Shown in pieces: positions 46,695-55,455 of a DNA stretch of 64,000 nt (position 1 is its first letter; every line of letters begins with the position of its first letter). The stretch covers positions 1 to 64,000 of the forward strand of contig JBLHRR010000010.1 of NCBI GenBank assembly GCA_047626155.1, read 5' to 3'. The position numbers and the translations under genes are program-made. This DNA is from CALGLS01 sp047626155 (GTDB taxonomy: Bacteria > Bacteroidota > Bacteroidia > Chitinophagales > Saprospiraceae). Under the pieces are notes generated by a model. The model saw nothing but the letters and a program-made list of their open reading frames with translations. It made no database searches and had not been told where the DNA came from.

Positions 46695-46967
46695 TTACCC
46701 CTCAGGCAACATATTTGGCAATGCTTCCACTCCGCCGCCACCACTAACCATAACGGAGGTGATAATGCATAGGATGAAAAGAGCTGCAGCCAAGTACCAG
46801 GTAGCTTTTTCGATAAAGTCCGCAGATTTCGCTGCTCCAAACACTTGGTTGGATGCTGTTCCTCCAAAGGTAGAATCAACTCCTCCTCCTTTTGGATTCT
46901 GGATTAGGATTGCTACCATAAGCAATAGACAAATCAGTGCGATAAAGACAACCATCATTGTAATCAT
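46695..46967 (-). CDS. secG: Preprotein translocase subunit SecG
   Basis: About 90 residues. Two membrane helices (M-V-V-F-I-A-L-I-C-L-L-L-M-V-A-I-L-I-Q and W-Y-L-A-A-A-L-F-I-L-C-I-I-T-S-V) flank the characteristic cytoplasmic loop Q-N-P-K-G-G-G-V-D-S-T-F-G-G-T-A-S-N-Q-V-F-G-A. It is the accessory subunit of the SecYEG channel. I chose the Met at 46967 (M-I-T-M-M-V-V-F); reading from 47003 would add 12 polar residues unlike the family. It has its own terminator. Confidence 0.93.
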   Translation of the reverse strand: MITMMVVFIALICLLLMVAILIQNPKGGGVDSTFGGTASNQVFGAAKSADFIEKATWYLAAALFILCIITSVMVSGGGGVEALPNMLPEG

Positions 46968-47112
46968 ATTCGTATTTTTTTGAATTTCTAAATAGTTGGG
47001 CAAAGAACGGGATTTTTTTTGGAGAAATCAAGCTCTTGCAATTATGAATTACGGATTAGGGTCTAGGAATGATTCGTAATAGTCCACTTTTCCCATTATA
47101 AAAAATGGTTAT

Positions 47113-48573
47113 TTAACCTCGAATGGATAAACTATAAGGGTCTACCGAAATTTCCACCTTCGATTCTTCCATAAGTTCTAGCGTATTTAGGTCTATAACG
47201 GTCACGTAACCATTACGACCCTCGCAATCGGTACTGTGATGTGGCGCAGGGCCATTCGTATTAATATTCCGATGGGCGACATAAACCAGTTGCTCCTGAT
47301 CATCTACTGCAATGCCATGTGGTTGATAGCCAGTATAAATGGTTTTTAGAACTGTATTGGTTATATAATCAATAACGTGAACAGAGCCGATTTTGCCAGG
47401 GTAAGTCTCTCCGTCTTCTGTACAAGTGACGAAGAGGTAAGGGTTTGTCTCAGAAAAGGCCATTTCCTGAGGGAAGTTGCCAGTAGGAATGATGCCCATT
47501 AAAGTATCAGCGATAGCGTCCATGATCCGAACTTCATCTGAGCCTTCGCAGGTGACAAAGTATCTAGAGCCATCTGGTGCCATTTCCATCTCGTGGGCAT
47601 TGAGCCAGGAGATGGTGGTAGGAGAGACGTCATTCAAAGTAACTTTACTAATTACCGGATTATCCAGATCAGCTATATCTACTTTATAAATGAAATTCCC
47701 ATGTTGTGCCGTGACGTACAAGTTGTTATTGGCAGTATTAATCATGGAACCATGCGGCCATTGGAAGAGACCATTTCCCACAATCGTTTTTACCAATTCC
47801 ATGTTTTCCAGATCTACCACGGCTACTGAGCCGTTGGCACTCCAGTTTACAACATAGGCATATTTACCATCTGAAGAAATGCGGAAGGTGTTCCAACTGC
47901 CTGTTCCGATTTCGGTTTCGCTGACAAGGCTGTCATCAATTGCATCGTATTTTTGAATGGTGTTTCCCGAAAAGAAAATGGTATACCAGTACTTTCCGTC
48001 TGGCGAAACTTTAATCTGATGTGGCGACTCAATTTCGTCTTTAGTACCTACATCAATATAGCGCATGAGTATCTGGGTCTCTGCATCAAACACGGCCACC
48101 AAATCGCATCCTTGGTTAGTTACATAAAATTTTCTACGAGAAGGATCATCTGCAAATTTGACTTGCCCCTCTTTATTTGGCGCTCCGGCGATGATCCAAT
48201 CACTGATGGTTTTGTATTCCTTTGCACTAAGTGCTGGTTGATTGATCGGCATTGTTGGAGCGAGTGTAATACCTAGATCAGGGTTGGTGTTCAGAAAAAA
48301 GAGCAGGAAACTTTGATCGGCTCTAAAAGGAATAACTGGAGAGCCGCCGCGACTTCCTTCAAACATTTTATCCCAAGTAGAAAGAGACAGCCCTGCTGCG
48401 GCCACTTTGCTGATGTCGTTGTGACAACCTGCCGTCGAACATTTTCCGCTTATGATCTGGCTGATTTCTTCCGGGTAACCTGTCATGTCTATTTCTACAG
48501 GAGGTTCTTCATCTTTAGAGCAACCTAGTGATAACAATATAAATACAAGGAGAGGTAATATGTTTTTTTGCAT
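47113..48573 (-). CDS. Lipoprotein with cytochrome-like domain and YVTN beta-propeller
   Basis: 486 residues. Lipobox L-S-L-G-C18 with an acidic linker. A small domain follows with a C-x4-C-H motif (C45-S-T-A-G-C50-H51) and a Met in P-T-M-P-I near 108; this resembles the unusual haem-binding domain of some Bacteroidetes and planctomycete c-type cytochromes. From about 140 to the end it is a seven-bladed 40-residue YVTN/YncE propeller (K-V-S-P-D-G-K-Y-W-Y-T; I-S-S-D-G-K-Y-A-Y-V-V-N-W; G-I-A-V-D-D-Q-E-Q-L-V-Y-V-A-H). Probably a periplasmic or outer-membrane-anchored redox or binding protein; haem binding is inferred from motif only. Confidence 0.8.
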   Translation of the reverse strand: MQKNILPLLVFILLSLGCSKDEEPPVEIDMTGYPEEISQIISGKCSTAGCHNDISKVAAAGLSLSTWDKMFEGSRGGSPVIPFRADQSFLLFFLNTNPDLGITLAPTMPINQPALSAKEYKTISDWIIAGAPNKEGQVKFADDPSRRKFYVTNQGCDLVAVFDAETQILMRYIDVGTKDEIESPHQIKVSPDGKYWYTIFFSGNTIQKYDAIDDSLVSETEIGTGSWNTFRISSDGKYAYVVNWSANGSVAVVDLENMELVKTIVGNGLFQWPHGSMINTANNNLYVTAQHGNFIYKVDIADLDNPVISKVTLNDVSPTTISWLNAHEMEMAPDGSRYFVTCEGSDEVRIMDAIADTLMGIIPTGNFPQEMAFSETNPYLFVTCTEDGETYPGKIGSVHVIDYITNTVLKTIYTGYQPHGIAVDDQEQLVYVAHRNINTNGPAPHHSTDCEGRNGYVTVIDLNTLELMEESKVEISVDPYSLSIRG

Positions 48574-48623
48574 GGTGCTTTTTTAGGTTCTAGATGGATT
48601 GGCGTTGCGCCAATTATATTCCT

Positions 48624-48695
48624 TACCGCAACGGCGCGAAGAGCGCGAATTTTTTTCCCGACTGAAAGGGGATTAATGTTGCGCTCGTTGCGGTA
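48624..48695. repeat. Inverted repeat between two leftward genes
   Basis: TACCGCAACGGCGC (48624 on) and GCGCTCGTTGCGGTA (to 48695) can pair with one bulge over a 43-bp middle. REP-like; could end the T9SS propeller transcript. Confidence 0.5.
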
Positions 48696-48699
48696 AAAA

Positions 48700-50313
48700 T
48701 TATTCTTTTACAAACTTAGCAACTTGCCATCCTCCTTCCACGGAAACGCTTAAAAAGAAAACGCCGGAAGGGAGCTTGGAAATGTCTATTGTTTCTGTTC
48801 TTTTATCTAATGTCTGAGCTGAAATCGTCTGGCCTAGCATATCGTAGATTACGATTTCTTTATTTATAACAATGTGTTCGTTCCCCATCGTAATCGTTAG
48901 AAACTGACTACTTGGATTTGGTGAAATCGAAAATGTAACTTTATTGTTTTCGTTTGTGCTGACGGGGTCGCAGGCATCTGTAATGATGGTGTTGGTGAAG
49001 CCAGTGAGCGTTGGTCTTTGTTTGACAGGCATTCCCTGGTTGATGATCGCATCGGTTGTCCCTTCAATAGTTATGGGACTTTCGGTTAGACTACCTTCTG
49101 CAATTTTATCACATTCGCTGTTGCCCATCTCGTCTGTTTTGATGAGTAAAACGTCTAGCGCTCCGGCGCCATAACTTCGGGTGTATCCTGTTATAATGAA
49201 ACCATCGTCGAGGGTTTGCTTTACGGATTGAGCTGTTTCGTCTTCGTTTCCACCAAATGTTTTTGCCCAGAGTTGATCGCCCTGCGCATCTGTCCTGATG
49301 AGGTAGAAGTCTTCTCCACCGTTTCCAAAGCTTCGAGTATACCCCGTCATAATATATCCTCCATCTGAATTTTGAACAACTGATTTTCCAGAATCAAAAC
49401 CATCACCACCAAAAGTCTTAGACCATTCTAAGTTGCCACCCGAGTCTATTTTTAGTAAATAGAGATCGGAAGCTCCGGCGCCAAAACTTTCAGACTCCCC
49501 ACAGATAATATACCCTCCGTCGCTGGTTAGCGCAATGGAATTGGCTAGGTCATTCAACGTACCGCCATAGGTTTTCTGCCAAAGGATATCACCTTGCTCA
49601 TCTGTTTTAACAATATAAACATCAGAATCGCCAGCGCCATAGCTAAAGGTGTAGCCCGCTAGAATAAAGCCGCCGTCCGAAGTAGCCTGCATATCCTGCG
49701 CTGCATCAATGGAAGGGCCTCCATAAATTTGTGTCCATAAAGTATCTCCGAAGGTATTGGTTTTGAAGAGTAACATATCTCTTAAGCCAGCACCTGATGT
49801 TTCGATAAAACCACCAATAACGAATTCATCCTCTGCCGTTTGTGCAGCGGCATAGCCATATTCATTGTCATCACCGCCGTAGAGTCTGGACCATTCTAAG
49901 ACTCCTTGTTCGTCTATTTTTACAGCGTAGGCATCGGAGGTTCCTCCTGAAATTTCATGCCGTTCTCCAACAAATAGAAAGCCATTGTCACTGGTTTGTA
50001 TGAGGTTGTATCCTTCATTGCCACTTCCGTTCAGGACAAAGCCATTGGCGCTGGTGTCTACTTTTGCGCCGTAGGTTCTTGTCCATAGGGTATCCCCGGC
50101 TGCATCTAAAACGAGGAGGTAAAACTCAGCAGAAAACAATCCTTCTGCATCGTACCATCCGGCTACCGCATAGCCCCCGTCGTTGGTTAAAATAACAGTG
50201 TTGGCTTGGTTGCCATTGACGGAACCGTAGGTGTTTTGGAATATGGTTTGTGCTGACAGGTTGTTAAAAAAGACAGCAAATAATATAGAGAGGCAAAAAC
50301 GATAAATATTCAT
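48700..50313 (-). CDS. T9SS-exported seven-repeat propeller-like protein
   Basis: About 537 residues read from the Met at 50313 (M-N-I-Y-R-F-C-L-S-I-L-F-A, signal cleavage after L-S-A-Q); earlier ATGs add a non-signal extension. Seven repeats of about 50 residues carry S-D-G-G-Y-I-x-x-G-Y-T-x-S-F-G-A-G-x-x-D-x-Y-L-I-K-T-D and G-D-x-L-W-x-K-T-F-G-G, suggesting a seven-bladed propeller. The tail has a type-A sorting domain (F-S-I-S-P-N-P-S-S-Q-F-L-T-I) ending G-W-Q-V-A-K-F-V-K-E. Likely a surface protein of unknown ligand. Its start is preceded by a large hairpin at 50348-50428. Confidence 0.85.
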   Translation of the reverse strand: MNIYRFCLSILFAVFFNNLSAQTIFQNTYGSVNGNQANTVILTNDGGYAVAGWYDAEGLFSAEFYLLVLDAAGDTLWTRTYGAKVDTSANGFVLNGSGNEGYNLIQTSDNGFLFVGERHEISGGTSDAYAVKIDEQGVLEWSRLYGGDDNEYGYAAAQTAEDEFVIGGFIETSGAGLRDMLLFKTNTFGDTLWTQIYGGPSIDAAQDMQATSDGGFILAGYTFSYGAGDSDVYIVKTDEQGDILWQKTYGGTLNDLANSIALTSDGGYIICGESESFGAGASDLYLLKIDSGGNLEWSKTFGGDGFDSGKSVVQNSDGGYIMTGYTRSFGNGGEDFYLIRTDAQGDQLWAKTFGGNEDETAQSVKQTLDDGFIITGYTRSYGAGALDVLLIKTDEMGNSECDKIAEGSLTESPITIEGTTDAIINQGMPVKQRPTLTGFTNTIITDACDPVSTNENNKVTFSISPNPSSQFLTITMGNEHIVINKEIVIYDMLGQTISAQTLDKRTETIDISKLPSGVFFLSVSVEGGWQVAKFVKE

Positions 50314-50347
50314 TGGAATTTTTTTAAGTGACAACGAAAAATTAAAT

Positions 50348-50428
50348 CCCGATTTGGAAACGATTATGTAAATCAAAACGACCACAGGGAGAGTGATTTA
50401 TATAATCGTTTCCATCAAAGAAATCGGG
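50348..50428 (-). promoter_or_regulatory. Large hairpin in the 5' leader of the T9SS propeller gene
   Basis: GGAAACGATTATGTAAATCA (50356-50375) pairs with TGATTTATATAATCGTTTCC (50394-50413) with one mismatch; the outer pair CCCGATTT / AAATCGGG adds eight more base pairs beyond a 7-nt bulge. The T-poor ends argue against a classical terminator; it may be a leader structure or a repeat element. Confidence 0.5.
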
Positions 50429-50430
50429 AA

Positions 50431-50484
50431 ACCCGCCCGCCCGTCTGCGACAGTCGGATTGGTTCCGGTCAGGCGGGTTATTTT
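50431..50484 (-). terminator. GC-rich hairpin between the lipoprotein and propeller genes
   Basis: AACCCGCCTGACC and GGGCGGGCGGGTT can pair over a GC-rich middle. The T tract is on the plus-strand side, so termination of the leftward lipoprotein gene is plausible but weakly supported. Confidence 0.4.
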
Positions 50485-50509
50485 TTGTGTAATACTAATC
50501 AATATGATA

Positions 50510-50902
50510 CTATTCTGTAACGGGGACAATTGTTTCAAAGGTCGCCTCGTCGCTGATTAGAGCTACGGGAATACCGCCGATAACTTCGCAGAAGCAAGCT
50601 TCGTCATTTCCAATACCGAACAAATAATAGGAACCTTTTCCGAGGTTGGTAAATTCAAAAGAAGCATCGATGCTGTCTACGGTTACTTGATCGTCATAAT
50701 TAGAAGGATCGATGCCAGGGAATTCTGTAGCATCATATTTTATGTAGACCAAAGCATCTGGGATGAGATCTTCGTGGTGCATGACCTGTCCAAAAATGCG
50801 GCCAATAGGAGTAGGCTGATCGGTATTATCGTCGTCGTCTCTATTGCAGGAAAAGCAGAGGCTTAGTGCTAAAAGAAGGAAAAATGCTTTAGAGTATTTC
50901 AT
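50510..50902 (-). CDS. Small lipoprotein with carboxypeptidase-regulatory-like fold
   Basis: 130 residues. Signal with lipobox L-C-F-S-C, then an Asp-rich linker (R-D-D-D-D-N-T-D-Q-P). The mature domain has G-R-I-F-G-Q-V-M-H-H-E-D-L-I-P-D-A-L-V-Y-I-K and F-E-F-T-N-L-G-K-G-S-Y-Y-L-F, the pattern of a CarboxypepD-reg-like beta sandwich, plus a C-F-C pair. Probably an outer-membrane or periplasmic lipoprotein; no specific role can be assigned. It follows the acidic protein gene by about 90 bp. Confidence 0.7.
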   Translation of the reverse strand: MKYSKAFFLLLALSLCFSCNRDDDDNTDQPTPIGRIFGQVMHHEDLIPDALVYIKYDATEFPGIDPSNYDDQVTVDSIDASFEFTNLGKGSYYLFGIGNDEACFCEVIGGIPVALISDEATFETIVPVTE

Positions 50903-50988
50903 AGATACAAAGGTAGCACCCGATAAAATGGAATGGTAACAATTTTGAGTCAGATAATTGACAGTTAGTGGTTCTTCGCTTTATATTA

Positions 50989-52650
50989 TCAATCCATTTT
51001 CTTCAACTCTTCAATACGGTCCATGTAAATGGTTTCCTTCGTAGGGTGCATTGCTATCAGGCGTCGATACATTTTGATGGCCTTCTTTTTCTGTCCCTGC
51101 TCTGCTACGATTTCAGCAAGAGTTTCCGAAATAACATCTTCATGTTCCAGTAAGCTCTGCATAGCGTCGCGCTTAGTATTTTTCTTTTTGTTATTTTTTT
51201 TCTTTTTTTCTTTTTTCTTCTCTTTGAAAAGATCTGCTACTGCGACAACCTTAGCGGCTTTTGATTTTTTCTTCTTGCTCTTTTTCTCTTTCAATGGGGA
51301 GGACGTAATCTTCTTATTTTTTCTCCAACTACTAAAAGCTGATTTCGGGGTTGGTCCTACCGGCTTAGGTTTTTTTTGAGAGCCTTCATTAGAAAGTTTG
51401 GCTGTTAAATCTTCTTCCAGTTCCTCGTCTTCCTCGTCTTCCTCATTGGAGTGTTGTAATTGATCGTCGTCGTTTATCATAGCGGCAAAAGGTTTGTTTT
51501 CAACGGAGTCAGAAGGGTAAGCAGGCTGATCCAACTGATGGATGTCGCTGTCTACTAAATGTGCCGTATCTCCATCCAATATAAAATCAGGATCTTCGTC
51601 GCTCAGATGCCTTTCTTCCTCCAACTCGTCTTCTGTTTCTTCTTCCATTTCCTGATCTTCGTCAGAAATAGGATCAGCCTCAGGGCCTTCTGCTTCTGAA
51701 GGCACCTCATCAAAAAATGTTATGGTGTCTTCTTCCTCTGGCTGCTCACGAGCATCATGAATTTCAAAAGGAATGTCGGGCGTAGCATATTCTTCCTCTT
51801 CCAAATCTGAAACGGCAGATGACTTCTCTTCATCTTCCTGTACTTCTACAAAGGGCTCGAAAAAACCACTTGTAGGGTTATTGTTGAACTCCTCAGTTGG
51901 TTCAACAATATTCAGACTTTCTTCTATTGGTGGTACTTCATCGACTAAGTCTTCCATGAAGATGACCTTACTGTCTTTATAATCGGGGAGTTTCATATCT
52001 TCCGGATTTTCAAGGTTAACATCTAATTCATCGGTAGTATCTATTTCTGTAGGGACATCGTCGCTATCAGAAATAGAGTGGGAATTGGTGTTGTCTGTGT
52101 CAGTAGTTTCAAAGTGTTCGGAGCTGGATTCTTCTGCGGAATCGTCCCCCATATATTCATCGCTAGGAGGTGTGTCTCCTGGAGTCTCTTCAGTTAGTGT
52201 TTCTATGTCCTCTTCTATCGTTGGGTCAATCGCTTCTTCTGGGAGTTCCTCGTTATCTGGCTCTGCTTCCCGATAATATACCGGGGCCGGGACAATTGCT
52301 TCGGTCACTTCATCCTCTGCTATTTCAGGGGTGTTTGGCGCTAAGCCCATTTCAGTGGTCTCCGCTGTCAAGATTGGTTCTTCTTCCGTTAGGACTGTTT
52401 CGTCACTGACAGCCACTTGCACATCCTGAAGTTGCCTGTACAGCCACTGTCGGTTAGGGCTGTAAGTAGCCGCTAGTTCCAGTTTTTTGACAAAATCTTT
52501 ATGGTTCTCATATTGTGCTTTGCGCAAAGCGAGATAATGCAGGTTTTGGCAAAAAGGATATTGCTCTATCAGGTTGTTGATTTCCTGAAAAGTAACCTGA
52601 TGCAGGTATGCTGGATTTTTAAGAAAGTGGATGAAATTGAAAGCGTCCAT
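50989..52650 (-). CDS. Large acidic low-complexity protein with helical ends
   Basis: 553 residues. The N-terminal 80 residues are helical (F-N-F-I-H-F-L-K-N-P-A-Y-L-H; L-H-Y-L-A-L-R-K-A-Q-Y). The middle 330 residues are very rich in Glu, Asp, Ser and Thr, with stretches such as E-E-D-E-E-D-E-E-L-E-E-D, and are probably disordered. A Lys-rich block follows (K-E-K-K-K-E-K-K-K-K-N-N-K-K-K). The last 60 residues look TPR-like (A-E-I-V-A-E-Q-G-Q-K-K-K-A-I-K-M-Y-R-R-L-I-A-M-H-P). No signal peptide, so cytoplasmic. A hypothetical protein of this kind often sits between lptE and secG in Bacteroidetes; function unknown. Confidence 0.8.
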   Translation of the reverse strand: MDAFNFIHFLKNPAYLHQVTFQEINNLIEQYPFCQNLHYLALRKAQYENHKDFVKKLELAATYSPNRQWLYRQLQDVQVAVSDETVLTEEEPILTAETTEMGLAPNTPEIAEDEVTEAIVPAPVYYREAEPDNEELPEEAIDPTIEEDIETLTEETPGDTPPSDEYMGDDSAEESSSEHFETTDTDNTNSHSISDSDDVPTEIDTTDELDVNLENPEDMKLPDYKDSKVIFMEDLVDEVPPIEESLNIVEPTEEFNNNPTSGFFEPFVEVQEDEEKSSAVSDLEEEEYATPDIPFEIHDAREQPEEEDTITFFDEVPSEAEGPEADPISDEDQEMEEETEDELEEERHLSDEDPDFILDGDTAHLVDSDIHQLDQPAYPSDSVENKPFAAMINDDDQLQHSNEEDEEDEELEEDLTAKLSNEGSQKKPKPVGPTPKSAFSSWRKNKKITSSPLKEKKSKKKKSKAAKVVAVADLFKEKKKEKKKKNNKKKNTKRDAMQSLLEHEDVISETLAEIVAEQGQKKKAIKMYRRLIAMHPTKETIYMDRIEELKKMD

Positions 52651-52874
52651 TCAGCGGGTTAGTGGATTTAGAAAATTAGTTGAATTGTTAATTTGTGAGG
52701 TGCTTCTTTTTAATATTTACTCAAAAATAGCGAATTGTTATGGGACTAGGAAGGGGAATCAATTGAAAATTAAAAATTAACAATTCATCAAAAGTGAAGC
52801 AAGGAAAGCAATCCGCTAATTCCCTCCAAAACCCGCGAGAGTAGGACCAATTAACGAATCCACGAGTCAACCAA

Positions 52875-53393
52875 CTACCAATTGTTAAATGCCCAGTTAA
52901 AGATGATGTCCACCAGTTCGTCATTGATGTCGTCGATCAAGTCGTCTTGGATGCTTAGTAAGTTTTGGTCGGTAGGGTAATCCTGGAAGAAGGAGACCGT
53001 TTTTTTCTGTATTTCAGCCTCAGTAGCTTTATTGTCGATGTATTCTACACTCATGCGGATGGTAAGCCGACTGAAGCTGGTGGTCTCTCCTTGTTGTGGA
53101 GCCTCTGCCGTTACATCATAGCCAGTTATGGTTCCTGAGAATTCTATATCGGGATCGACATCTTTATAGTTGAGCCTGGATTCCCCTCGTATTTTATCTT
53201 TCAAGCGTTCCGTAAAAGTAATCGATAAGGTAGGCGGTGGTGGTACTTCCTGACCTCTGACTTCAACCTCAAAGGGTGCTACATAAAAGGTGTTGGCATT
53301 CGGATTTATGGAAATGCCTCGGAAGGAATAGCAGGCGCTGATCAGTAGGCAGAGGAGGAGGGTAGTGGAGAGGAGTATAATTTGTTTTTTCAT
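52875..53393 (-). CDS. lptE: LPS assembly lipoprotein LptE
   Basis: 172 residues, Bacteroidetes LptE type. The signal ends in lipobox L-I-S-A-C21, followed by Y-S-F-R-G-I-S-I and the strand F-Y-V-A-P-F-E-V. Further motifs are F-T-E-R-L-K-D-K-I, the D-P-D-I-E-F-S-G-T-I-T-G-Y-D-V segment, and the helical C terminus D-D-I-N-D-E-L-V-D-I-I-F-N. LptE plugs LptD and helps insert lipopolysaccharide into the outer membrane. It is next to the sigma-54 regulator, as in many relatives. Confidence 0.92.
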   Translation of the reverse strand: MKKQIILLSTTLLLCLLISACYSFRGISINPNANTFYVAPFEVEVRGQEVPPPPTLSITFTERLKDKIRGESRLNYKDVDPDIEFSGTITGYDVTAEAPQQGETTSFSRLTIRMSVEYIDNKATEAEIQKKTVSFFQDYPTDQNLLSIQDDLIDDINDELVDIIFNWAFNNW

Positions 53394-53405
53394 GATTGTT
53401 ATTTG

Positions 53406-53489
53406 GAATAACCTCTATTTAGTTGTATCTGTTTTGGACTTAGACGACTTACTGGGTTGCAAGTATTAGTCTAGTAGAGTAGAGGTTAC
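53406..53489. repeat. Degenerate relative of the 12-bp-TIR element
   Basis: GAATAACCTCTA (53406-53417) and TAGAGGTTAC (53480-53489) reproduce the ends of the elements at 10659 and 18785 but point the other way, and the core is different. The right arm overlaps the stop codon of the sigma-54 regulator. Confidence 0.4.
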
Positions 53490-54784
53490 TCATCAATCTC
53501 ATACTGTTTTATTTTTCGATACAAAGTCCGCTCAGAAATACCTAATTCCGCAGCGGCATCCTTTCGGCGACTCTTGTGTTTTATCAAAGCGCGGCTGATC
53601 ATGGTCTTCTCCATATCTTCCAATGAAAGGTTTTCTTCTATTTCTTCTACCTTTTCATAATTGGGCTCACCGGGGCGGTTGATGATGACGGGACCAGCAT
53701 CGTCGATGTAAGAAGACCTTGGCTGTTCTTCTTCATTTCCTTCGTTGACAAAATAGCTTGATTCTGATTTTGAAAAAGAAGCCTGTCCTTCCCGGTTGCT
53801 GGAATAATCCGCAGATTGTAGCTGGCGAAAATTACGCATATCCGGGACACTGAGGTCATTGTTGTTGATGAGTTCAAAAACCAAAGACTTCAAATGGTTC
53901 AAATCCTTTTTCATGTCAAAAAGCAATTTGTATAGAATTTCTCTTTCCTCCATGCCGCTATCACCTTTGTCTCGCCGGATGGCAGGAAGGTTTCTTTTCG
54001 ACAATTTTGGAATAAATTCTAACAAGAGTTCTGCGGTGATGCTTTTTATTTCAGACATCACAGAAAGTTGTTCTGCTACGTTCTTTAGTTCTCGGATATT
54101 TCCAGGCCAAGGGTAAGCAGAGATCAATAAGGTTGCTTGCTCGTCCAAACGGACAGGAGAGGTGCGATACTTTTCGGCAAATTCAGAAGCAAAGTAACGG
54201 AATAGCAAATGAATGTCTTCTCGGCGCTCTTTCAAAGAAGGTACCTTGATCGGCACGGTGTTCAAACGGTAAAAAAGATCCTCTCTGAATTTTCCGTTTT
54301 GTACCTTCTCTTCCAAGTTTGTATTGGTGGCTGCTATAATACGTACATCTGTTTTTTTGATAGCAGAAGATCCTACTCTGATGAATTCGCCACTTTCCAA
54401 AACCCGCAATAAAAAGGCTTGAGTGTCCAATGGCATTTCTCCGACTTCATCCAGAAAAATGGTACCGCTATCTACGGTTTCAAAGTACCCTTTTCGTTCA
54501 TTGGTGGCTCCGGTGAAGGCACCTTTCTCGTGTCCAAATAATTCTGAGTTGATTGTCCCAGAAGGTATTGCTCCGCAATTGATGGCGATAAACTTGTTGT
54601 GCTTTCGCGAGCTCAGGGTATGAATGACTTTAGAAAAAACCTCTTTACCGACACCGGATTCCCCGGTAATCAGGACTGTAAGATCTGTGTTAGAAACACG
54701 TACAGCTGTGGAGAGGGCGTTGTCTAGCGCAGTGGAGGTACCGAGGATGCCGAAGCGTTGTTTTATAGTATGTAGATTCTTCAT
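53486..54784 (-). CDS. Sigma-54-dependent transcriptional regulator without receiver domain
   Basis: 432 residues. The AAA+ activator domain starts near residue 10: Walker A G-E-S-G-V-G-K-E (41-48), the sigma-54 contact loop G-A-F-T-G-A (88-93), Walker B G-T-I-F-L-D-E (107-113), and the arginine-finger region R-E-D-L-F-Y-R-L. A linker of about 130 residues follows, then a Fis-type helix-turn-helix at the end (R-R-K-D-A-A-A-E-L-G-I-S-E-R-T-L-Y-R-K-I-K). There is no N-terminal sensory or receiver domain, so control must come from a partner or from expression. It sits between miaB and lptE, a conserved context that suggests envelope-related targets. Confidence 0.93.
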   Translation of the reverse strand: MKNLHTIKQRFGILGTSTALDNALSTAVRVSNTDLTVLITGESGVGKEVFSKVIHTLSSRKHNKFIAINCGAIPSGTINSELFGHEKGAFTGATNERKGYFETVDSGTIFLDEVGEMPLDTQAFLLRVLESGEFIRVGSSAIKKTDVRIIAATNTNLEEKVQNGKFREDLFYRLNTVPIKVPSLKERREDIHLLFRYFASEFAEKYRTSPVRLDEQATLLISAYPWPGNIRELKNVAEQLSVMSEIKSITAELLLEFIPKLSKRNLPAIRRDKGDSGMEEREILYKLLFDMKKDLNHLKSLVFELINNNDLSVPDMRNFRQLQSADYSSNREGQASFSKSESSYFVNEGNEEEQPRSSYIDDAGPVIINRPGEPNYEKVEEIEENLSLEDMEKTMISRALIKHKSRRKDAAAELGISERTLYRKIKQYEIDE

Positions 54785-54827
54785 GTAGTTATTTCGTAGA
54801 AGGCAGTTTTCTCAATACGTGCTATTT

Positions 54828-55367
54828 TTACTTATTGTTTTTGGTGTTTTCTATTTTTTGTTGAATGGAAGCGCTGTGTTTTTTTGCTTCGTGATTAATG
54901 AGTCTTTTTAATTCTTGCTCGCTTAGTTCTTCAGAGTATAATTTTTCTATCGAATCCTTTTTGTCACTTGTTTCAAGTGACCATTTTGTATCCTCGAATC
55001 TAAAGGTTAACGATGATTCATAATTAAATGGTTCAATCCCTTCGCGATTAAAATCCTCAAAACGATATCTAAAACGTATAAGATCCGTTTGGTCAGTGAC
55101 CTGATTCGCAAAGATCATTAAATCAAAATCTTCGCAAGGTTTATAGTAATGAGGTCCAATTTTTAATGAATACTCAGATCGTAAATAAAAAGAATTAAAC
55201 TCCTTAATTGTGGAGAAAAAAATATTGCCTTTTTGATTATAAAAGGAATAAATCATCTCTAAAATACTATTTCTAGTACGATTGTATTCTACTCGCTCTC
55301 CAATATCCTGAAGTTCCGGACGGTCTAATTCTTTTTTTAGTTGAAACGTTTTCTCAATATGGCTCAT
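54828..55367 (-). CDS. Hypothetical protein, about 179 aa
   Basis: No family recognised. I chose the Met at 55367 (M-S-H-I-E-K-T-F-Q-L-K-K); an upstream start at 55466 would add a highly basic 33-residue stretch overlapping the end of miaB. It lacks a signal peptide. The central part has alternating strands (R-F-R-Y-R-F-E-D-F; S-L-T-F-R-F-E-D-T-K-W) and the C terminus is a charged helix (E-L-S-E-Q-E-L-K-R-L-I-N-H-E-A-K-K). It lies between miaB and the sigma-54 regulator, so it may belong to the same transcript. Confidence 0.6.
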   Translation of the reverse strand: MSHIEKTFQLKKELDRPELQDIGERVEYNRTRNSILEMIYSFYNQKGNIFFSTIKEFNSFYLRSEYSLKIGPHYYKPCEDFDLMIFANQVTDQTDLIRFRYRFEDFNREGIEPFNYESSLTFRFEDTKWSLETSDKKDSIEKLYSEELSEQELKRLINHEAKKHSASIQQKIENTKNNK

Positions 55368-55455
55368 GCTGTTAGCGTAAAATTTTAATAGTGGTGAATT
55401 TGAACGTTGCCAGGGCGATGCCCTTTTTCTTTTAATTTTAATAATGAATATTCTT

